Below, one piece after another: positions 58,684 through 64,000 of a stretch of 64,000 nucleotides of DNA (position 1 is the first letter of the stretch; the number at the start of each line of letters is the position of its first letter). The DNA comes from Grimontia hollisae CIP 101886. Its GTDB lineage: Bacteria; Pseudomonadota; Gammaproteobacteria; Enterobacterales; Vibrionaceae. A program made the translations under genes and the position numbers. Under the pieces are notes generated by a model, which worked only from the letters and a program-made list of their open reading frames with translations, did no database searches and was not told the DNA's origin. The stretch spans positions 744,001 through 808,000 of the forward strand of contig NZ_ADAQ01000011.1 in assembly GCF_000176515.1 (NCBI RefSeq), written 5' to 3'.

Positions 58684-58755
58684 TCAGCCCGCACCCGCAC
58701 CAGTGGTGTTGGTAATAATGGTGATAATGGTTGTGGTGCCGGCTGTTTTAAGCAT
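58684..58755 (-). CDS. thrL: thr operon leader peptide
   Basis: A 23-codon ORF with 8 threonine and 4 isoleucine codons in a row of about 15 (AGTTTIITIITNTT), ending GAGAG before TGA. It is the classic attenuation leader: starvation for charged tRNA-Thr or tRNA-Ile stalls the ribosome and lets an antiterminator form instead of the 58629-58661 hairpin. An AAGGTG ribosome site lies upstream of the ATG at 58755. It is too short for routine gene calling. Confidence 0.92.
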   Translation of the reverse strand: MLKTAGTTTIITIITNTTGAGAG

Positions 58756-58988
58756 GGCTTTTTCACCTTACGTGCTGCGTTTTTATAACCTTTACCGAAC
58801 ATAGGTACCAAGGTCAACAAAAATTTAAGTTATCTCTCAAAAAAACGCTGCAATTCGCAACTCTTAACTCATGGAATCAAAAGATGAGAAACCCCTATAT
58901 TCCGACGCTTACTTCTTGCACAGTTTGTATATGCAGGACATAGTGACCTGAATTGAACAGAAATTCAGCAACCGCGGAGGAGGGAACC

Positions 58989-60704
58989 ATGGCAGTTGCA
59001 ATGGAGGAATTAGTCGCCCAGACCATATTGCAAGGTTCTGATGCGATGTATGGCCGTTTTTTGGATGTCACCGCTGGGGCACAGGAGCGTTTTGAGGCTC
59101 GCGACTGGAAAAGTGTGCAAAAGGCGCTAAGAACCCGCATTAACTTTTATGATCACCATGTCGGCCTTGTCAGCCAACAATTAAAAACCATGCTGGATAA
59201 ACAGCATGCTACCCGGACCTTCCTCAAAGCAGTAAAAGCGGAATACAGTCGGTTGCTGGATGACTACCCACGTTATGATATTGCAGAAAGCTTCTTTAAT
59301 TCGGTTTACTGCCGCATGTTTGATCACCGTAATATCCGGCGAGAAAAACTGTTCGTCAATAGCTCACAGGGCGGACGTATCCCGAAATACCCAACGCCCC
59401 TGCTGAAACGGTATGCCTCCAACCAATCTCTTATCCACACCATTGCACGGATCCTGGATGATACCCCCCTTACTCTCTCTTGGGTGAACAAAGCCCGGGA
59501 TATCCATCGGATTGTCGAAGCCATGCAGCGCAGGTTAGGCCCACAGTTAACCGATGAAATCACCATCGACATGGTTCGGGAACCGTTTTACCGGAACAAA
59601 GCCGCTTACCTGATTGGCCGAATCGACATGGCAAACCAGGTTCGTCCTCTTGTTTTGCCTATTCTGGTGAACTCAAAAAATGAACTCTATGTTGATGCCT
59701 GTATCACTGATGCAGACGAACTCAGTGTGATTTTCGGCTTCGCCCGCTCTTATTTTATGGTGTATGCCCCGGTGCCTGCGGCATTGGTCGATTTCCTCAA
59801 TCAGTTGATGCCCCATAAAACTCCGGCGCAGCTTTACACCGCCATCGGGTGTCAAAAACATGGTAAGACTGAACTCTATCGCGAGTTCCTGTATCACCTC
59901 GAAACATCAGATGACAAGTTTATTATCGCACCGGGGATAAAAGGGATGGTGATGTCCGTATTCACCCTGCCTTCCTACGGTTTTGTCTTTAAGATCATTA
60001 AAGACAGGTTCGCCCCGCAAAAAGACATTACCCATGCCATGGTCAAAGAGAAGTACCAGTTGGTTAAAGAGCATGACCGTGTAGGCCGTATGGCCGATAC
60101 CTTGGATTACCGCAACTTTATCTTTCCCAGAGAGCGGTTCAGTGATGCGCTGATCGAGGAATTGCTCGACGTCGCTCCGTCAAACATCAAGATCACCAGC
60201 AGAGAGGTCCACATCCGCCACCTCTACATGGAACGCCGCATGATCCCGCTAAACATTTACCTTGAGCAGGCTGACGATGAAGAGCTGAGAAATGCCGTTC
60301 AGGAATATGGCGATGCCATCAAACAACTGGCTGCTGCAAATATCTTTGCTGGCGATATGCTGTTTAAAAACTTTGGCGTGTCCCGACACAGCCGCGTGAT
60401 CTTCTACGACTATGACGAGATATCCTACCTGACGGAAGTCAACTTCCGCCGTATTCCCCCCCCGCGAACACCAGAAGATGAAATGGCGGCAGAACCCTGG
60501 TACAGCGTGGGTGAATATGACGTGTTTCCGGAAGAATTCCGTACCTTCCTGCTGATTAACCCCAAAATCCGGGCGCTGTTTGATGAGTTGCATTCCGATC
60601 TTTTTGAGCCGGACTACTGGAAAGGTCTGCAGGAAAATATTCAGCAAGGACAATTTAATGATGTCTTCCCTTACAGTGAGGCCTATCGGTTTACCAATCA
60701 GTGA
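58989..60704 (+). CDS. aceK: Isocitrate dehydrogenase kinase/phosphatase
   Basis: Bifunctional enzyme that reversibly phosphorylates isocitrate dehydrogenase, switching carbon into the glyoxylate shunt. Signature segments are [19 protein letters not shown], the AceK-specific [22 protein letters not shown]-site [15 protein letters not shown] with [10 protein letters not shown], and [21 protein letters not shown] 58989 has a GGAGGAGGG site; an ATG 12 codons upstream lacks one. Length is 571 residues (E. coli 578). aceB/aceA are not adjacent, unlike the enterobacterial aceBAK operon. Confidence 0.96.
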   Translation: MAVAMEELVAQTILQGSDAMYGRFLDVTAGAQERFEARDWKSVQKALRTRINFYDHHVGLVSQQLKTMLDKQHATRTFLKAVKAEYSRLLDDYPRYDIAESFFNSVYCRMFDHRNIRREKLFVNSSQGGRIPKYPTPLLKRYASNQSLIHTIARILDDTPLTLSWVNKARDIHRIVEAMQRRLGPQLTDEITIDMVREPFYRNKAAYLIGRIDMANQVRPLVLPILVNSKNELYVDACITDADELSVIFGFARSYFMVYAPVPAALVDFLNQLMPHKTPAQLYTAIGCQKHGKTELYREFLYHLETSDDKFIIAPGIKGMVMSVFTLPSYGFVFKIIKDRFAPQKDITHAMVKEKYQLVKEHDRVGRMADTLDYRNFIFPRERFSDALIEELLDVAPSNIKITSREVHIRHLYMERRMIPLNIYLEQADDEELRNAVQEYGDAIKQLAAANIFAGDMLFKNFGVSRHSRVIFYDYDEISYLTEVNFRRIPPPRTPEDEMAAEPWYSVGEYDVFPEEFRTFLLINPKIRALFDELHSDLFEPDYWKGLQENIQQGQFNDVFPYSEAYRFTNQ

Positions 60705-60922
60705 AAGTGTGAACCCGACACGCTGACGTCAAAACTTTGCCATACATTGGGCATACCATTTGCTTAAATTTCAATCAACCCATTCAGCGGTAAACCTTTG
60801 CCGCTGGATGATGGGACATGAAAGAGGAGTCGAAAAATCCCATTTCTGCTTTCTCAAAAATAAAACAGATGGACTAGACTGAACATTCAGTCCAACAAGA
60901 ACGAATCAGGGAAGGTGGCACC

Positions 60923-61396
60923 ATGAAAAACATCCTTATCGCCGTCACCCTGCAATCAGTGGCTTTTTTCGCATTCGCGCAGGGTTCGTTACCGCTGTAT
61001 GAATATTATGAAGGAGACCAGAAACCCTGGTTTTCTAACTCGATAACGACCGGAAACCAGGGGTTTGACAGTTGGACGATCAGTTCAGGCTATCATTATC
61101 CGCTGTTGAAAAATGTTAATGTATACCTTGGCACCGAGATGACAACGGAAACAGCCTACACAGCCAGCAGCAAAGGTCTGTTAAGTGGGATCCAATACAA
61201 CTTCACTGATAACCTCAGCATTGGCAGTACTGTTCAGGCAGAACGGATAAATGAGGAAACTGTTGGCGTGGTGGGTATGAGCAGCCAATTCAGGCTTACC
61301 GACAAACTCAACCTTGAAGCCAAGGTCGATTATAACCTGAACCAGACGCCTGCCGCGTCTGCAACCTATCAGCTTGGCGTCGGCTTTCGTTTCTAA
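60923..61396 (+). CDS. Small outer-membrane beta-barrel protein of unknown function
   Basis: A 157-residue exported protein. The signal peptide is MKNILIAVTLQSVAFFAFA, cleaved before QGSLPLYEYYEG. The mature part alternates polar and aromatic/hydrophobic residues in short strands (NVNVYLGTEM, NLSIGSTVQAE, LNLEAKVDYNL) and ends in GVGFRF, the C-terminal phenylalanine that marks BAM-assembled proteins. It is large enough for an eight-stranded barrel. I recognise no named family. Monocistronic, downstream of aceK and convergent with the RraA-family gene. Confidence 0.75.
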   Translation: MKNILIAVTLQSVAFFAFAQGSLPLYEYYEGDQKPWFSNSITTGNQGFDSWTISSGYHYPLLKNVNVYLGTEMTTETAYTASSKGLLSGIQYNFTDNLSIGSTVQAERINEETVGVVGMSSQFRLTDKLNLEAKVDYNLNQTPAASATYQLGVGFRF

Positions 61397-61433
61397 CGTC
61401 TGTTGACGCAAGTTTCATTTGCCATTTCCCAGA

Positions 61434-61457
61434 AAAAAACGCCATCAGGCGGTTTTT
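61434..61457 (-). terminator. Terminator between the small OMP and the RraA-family gene
   Basis: Hairpin AAACGCC-ATCA-GGCGGTTT (one bulged G) with seven T on the minus strand and five on the plus strand, so it works in both directions and best for the RraA-family gene. Confidence 0.75.
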
Positions 61458-61461
61458 GCGT

Positions 61462-61956
61462 TTAGGGTTGCTCACCAAACTCTATCGGGTGCTGGCTGAT
61501 CATGACGCCATTAAGGTCAGCAAACAGATAATCGCCGGGTGAAATCGATATCCCCTCAATACGAAGTTGGACATCTTCATCCCCCAACCCACGCTTTTCG
61601 GTCTTTATCGGACAAACACCCAAGGCTTTTACCCCTAGGTTCATTTTGCCCAGCGCCCAGGCGTCGCGCACTGCGCCATAAACCACGATACCCTCCCAGC
61701 CGTTTTCTATCGCACGCTCTGCCAGGAGATCCCCCAGCAGTGCCTTGTTCAGGTTTCCATGTCCATCAACCACGAGCACCCGCCCAGCGCCGGGCTTACC
61801 GAGAATATCGCGCACTTTGGAGTTATCTTCAAAACAACGCAAGGTTTCCACCCGACCGGAAAACACGGTTTTCCCACCAAAGTCCCGCCATTGCACGGGG
61901 ATCCACAACACGTCATCACCATGTGTATCACTGATATCTGGCAGTAAATCTTCCAT
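61462..61956 (-). CDS. RraA-family protein, putative 4-hydroxy-4-methyl-2-oxoglutarate aldolase
   Basis: A 164-residue RraA-fold protein (FGGKTVFSGRVETLRCFEDN, GRVLVVDGHGNLNKALLGD). It keeps the GD...RD pattern of class II HMG/CHA aldolases (LLGDLLAERAIENGWEG, then YGAVRD) and the KTEKRGLGD segment typical of the Pseudomonas/Vibrio proteins named HMG aldolase. It therefore may act as a metal-dependent aldolase/oxaloacetate decarboxylase, or as a regulator of RNase E like E. coli RraA. It is not the strict RraA orthologue by sequence pattern, so no symbol is given. Confidence 0.82.
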   Translation of the reverse strand: MEDLLPDISDTHGDDVLWIPVQWRDFGGKTVFSGRVETLRCFEDNSKVRDILGKPGAGRVLVVDGHGNLNKALLGDLLAERAIENGWEGIVVYGAVRDAWALGKMNLGVKALGVCPIKTEKRGLGDEDVQLRIEGISISPGDYLFADLNGVMISQHPIEFGEQP

Positions 61957-62742
61957 GCTCGCTCCTTTGTTTGACGTTCAACCACTGTCACCTTGCGTTA
62001 AATCCTGATGATATCCATCAGCCTGTAGACCACCTCATTTCTTGGCTATAAACCTAGCAAGATCCCGTCATTTCAGCGTTGCCAACTTTCATAAAGTAGG
62101 CATTGCTCACTCAAACTTTGGTGTAATTGATTGTGTTTTTACCTGATCAAACAAGCTGTTCCCCTGTTATAACAGGAAACATCAGATCGGATAAAAAAAC
62201 CTCTGAGTCACAATATACCCAAGCAACCTGAAAATGCAGGATTCAGCGAGTTGACCAGCGTGAAGCAACATGGTCTGATAAAGTGTTTTTACATAATTTT
62301 CACACATGTGGTAATAGTACGAAAAGGTTAATGTATCTTTGTAATATCCAGCACAGAAATTCTGGCAAATTTCCATGTTTTGCGACCACGTAAATTGGGA
62401 TTGACGTATATCAATAAAATTTGAAAAAAGTTGCGTTGATTTATTACTAAATATTGTTAGCACGCTGTTAAATGAATACAATCAGCGCTATCCAAAGGAT
62501 TAGCTGGTCAAATTGACTTGGCCAGTAACATGCAGGGCGGCAACTCGCATCTGCAACTAGCTTCTCTAGGGATGGCGTTTGTATCAGGAAAGTATGTCCG
62601 TAAGTATAAAGAACACCCTTGATATACTTTTCCTGTTTGTAAATTTTCTTCACAGAGTCAACAGACGTTGTGATTGATTGGGAGCCCGTCAAGAACGCTC
62701 GCTTCCCAGTACCAGAATCCTTAAAGAAATTAGGTAACGCCA
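61957..62742. other. Long arcA upstream region
   Basis: 786 bases without a convincing gene. Two minus-strand ORFs (62182-62481, 62468-62743) overlap each other, have no ribosome site and no family. The stretch is AT-rich and contains the short dispersed repeat at 62209-62230. arcA has multiple promoters and a long leader in E. coli, which would fit. Confidence 0.45.
62209..62230. repeat. Short dispersed repeat, copy 2 (caatatacccaagcaacctg)
   Basis: Matches 24960-24981 with two differences over 21 bases; followed here by AAAATGCAGGATTCAGCGAG. Confidence 0.5.
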
Positions 62743-63462
62743 ATGCAAACCCCTCACATTCTGATTGTTGAAGACGAACACGTAACTCGTAACACGCTGA
62801 AAAGCATCTTCGAGGCTGAAGGTTATACCGTCCTGGAAGCGAACGATGGCGAAGAAATGCATCAAGTGCTTTCTAACAATCAGGTTCACCTGGTTATTAT
62901 GGACATTAACCTGCCTGGCAAAAATGGCCTGCTGCTGGCCCGCGAACTGCGTGAACAAGGCGACATGGCACTGATGTTCCTGACAGGCCGTGACAACGAA
63001 GTTGACAAGATCCTGGGGCTGGAAATCGGTGCAGATGACTACATCACCAAACCATTTAACCCTCGCGAACTGACTATCCGTGCCCGTAACCTGCTGACCC
63101 GAGCAATGAGCCAAGGTGCAATGCCAGACGATAAGCGCTCTGTTGACCGTTATGTATTCAATGGCTGGACGCTGGACATCAACAGCCGCTCGCTGATCAG
63201 CCCAGGTGGTGAGCAGTTCAAGCTGCCTCGCTCTGAATTCCGTGCGCTGCTGCATTTCTGTGAAAACCCGGGCAAAATCCAGACCCGTGCAGACCTGCTG
63301 AAGAAGATGACTGGTCGTGAGCTAAAACCACACGACCGTACTGTAGACGTTACTATCCGCCGTATCCGTAAGCACTTTGAATCTTTCGGGGACACACCGG
63401 AAATCATTGCGACCATTCACGGCGAAGGCTACCGCTTCTGTGGCGAGCTGGAAGAAATCTAA
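62743..63462 (+). CDS. arcA: Two-component response regulator ArcA
   Basis: OmpR-family regulator of aerobic/anaerobic respiratory genes. The receiver domain has acidic pocket EDE (10-12), phospho-acceptor Asp54 (MDINLPG) and Lys102 (ITKPF). The C-terminal winged helix has [15 protein letters not shown] and [11 protein letters not shown]. Length is 239 residues (E. coli 238). It is convergent with arcB, its cognate kinase; in E. coli the two genes are far apart. Confidence 0.98.
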   Translation: MQTPHILIVEDEHVTRNTLKSIFEAEGYTVLEANDGEEMHQVLSNNQVHLVIMDINLPGKNGLLLARELREQGDMALMFLTGRDNEVDKILGLEIGADDYITKPFNPRELTIRARNLLTRAMSQGAMPDDKRSVDRYVFNGWTLDINSRSLISPGGEQFKLPRSEFRALLHFCENPGKIQTRADLLKKMTGRELKPHDRTVDVTIRRIRKHFESFGDTPEIIATIHGEGYRFCGELEEI

Positions 63463-63485
63463 TTTCTTCTCACCATAACGACTTG

Positions 63486-63510
63486 AAAGGCCTGCATTGC
63501 AGGCCTTTTT
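63486..63510 (+). terminator. Bidirectional terminator between arcA and arcB
   Basis: Stem AAAGGCCTGC/GCAGGCCTTT, 3-base loop, then TTTTT. 23 bases after arcA and about 43 bases before the arcB stop. Confidence 0.92.
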
Positions 63511-63552
63511 GTTGTCCGAGCTAAACGGCCATCAATCGATGGACGCCCAGCG

Positions 63553-64000
63553 CTATTGTTTGCTGTAATCCTCAAGCCATTGTTTGAGTACAGCCAGATC
63601 TTTCACATAGCCTTCTTTGATTTCATCCACCCAGTCGGCAATGTTTTCCCACCATGCTGGCAGTTCTGGCGATTGCGCCTTTTGCGCCACTTTTTGGATG
63701 TGCTTGAGGCCAATTGATCCTGCCGCACCTTTGATTTTATGAGCTTCGCTGGCAATGCCATCCTGATCTTTGGCGGTCATGTTGCTGTCGAGGATATGGA
63801 GATACTCAGGCATCAGCTCTTCAAACATGGCAATGCTCTGGAAAACCGGCTCCGGTCCGACAATATCGACATAAGACGTCAACATATCCAAGTCAAGCAA
63901 GGTGTCCAGCATCCCATTACCCGGCTTTGTCTGTTTTTTTACTTTGGCGGCTTCAGTCGCAACCGGGCATTGCCGTGCCAGACGCTCAATCACTTCTGTC
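63553..64000 (-). CDS. arcB: Aerobic respiration control sensor ArcB (C-terminal part, cut by window edge)
   Basis: Only the last about 149 codons of the hybrid kinase are in the window. They include the end of the receiver domain (VIERLARQC) and a complete histidine-phosphotransfer (HPt) domain with the phospho-histidine in SEAHKIKGAAGSIGLKH. The LPAWWENIADWVDEIKEGY segment matches ArcB C-termini. The sensor, PAS and kinase domains lie beyond 64000. The frame is open to the edge, so a GTG near 63993 is not its start. It lies tail-to-tail with arcA. Confidence 0.93.
   Translation of the reverse strand, partial: TEVIERLARQCPVATEAAKVKKQTKPGNGMLDTLLDLDMLTSYVDIVGPEPVFQSIAMFEELMPEYLHILDSNMTAKDQDGIASEAHKIKGAAGSIGLKHIQKVAQKAQSPELPAWWENIADWVDEIKEGYVKDLAVLKQWLEDYSKQ

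Noticed and set aside
62182-62743. Two overlapping minus-strand ORFs (99 and 91 codons) upstream of arcA
   Set aside because: They overlap each other and the arcA leader, have no start signals, and include the dispersed repeat.

Overview
The window is a chromosomal housekeeping segment of a Gammaproteobacterium, almost certainly a member of the Vibrionaceae. Family-typical markers are an OmpU-type porin between greA and dacB, an HlyU-type ArsR regulator beside rpsT and nhaR, a VpsR-type regulator upstream of tas, and arcA lying tail-to-tail with arcB. From memory, most of the gene order follows stretches of Vibrio cholerae chromosome 1 (greA-ompU-dacB; vpsR to ispH; grcA-thrCBA to arcAB), joined differently here. 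The genus cannot be fixed from the sequence; the Grimontia/Enterovibrio/Photobacterium side of the family is a guess. I see no prophage, insertion sequence, CRISPR array, tRNA or rRNA.

Layout. 0-9.4 kb: greA (cut by the window edge), ompU, dacB, the carAB operon with a readable promoter and a TTG start, and dapB. 9.4-17.5 kb: murJ, then the ribF-ileS-lspA-fkpB-ispH operon, with rpsT facing away. 17.5-25 kb: hlyU, nhaR, a possible small exported protein, nhaA, a Na+/phosphate symporter gene, a 41-copy heptamer minisatellite, and thyA, lgt and a TauE-like permease. 25-34 kb: ptsP, rppH, mutH, a small conserved gene, tas, vpsR and an exported amidohydrolase. 34-41.2 kb: the xerD-dsbC-recJ-prfB-lysS series, with the prfB programmed frameshift intact and a second heptamer minisatellite between recJ and prfB. 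41.4-50 kb: fldB, brnQ, trmN6, srmB, and two AGCS-family Na+/amino-acid symporters flanking yaaA. 50-64 kb: a DUF3545 gene, a hemerythrin-like protein, ung, nfo, grcA, the thrABC operon with its attenuator, aceK, a small outer-membrane protein, an RraA-family gene, arcA and the end of arcB.

Themes. There is a cluster of membrane, ion and redox functions (NhaA/NhaR, Na+/Pi, BrnQ, two AGCS symporters, ArcA/ArcB, GrcA with a good FNR-like box) and a DNA-repair set (mutH, recJ, ung, nfo, xerD).

Most unusual structure. Two related composite repeat elements, at about 21.95-22.37 kb and 36.97-37.54 kb, each begin at the TAG stop of a minus-strand gene (thyA, recJ). They share a 54-bp flank that is 51/54 identical, and each carries a perfect G-rich heptamer array: 41 x GGTACTG and 31 x GGGACTG. 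The arrays are open in all six frames, so they give spurious repeat ORFs, and they look able to form G-quadruplexes.
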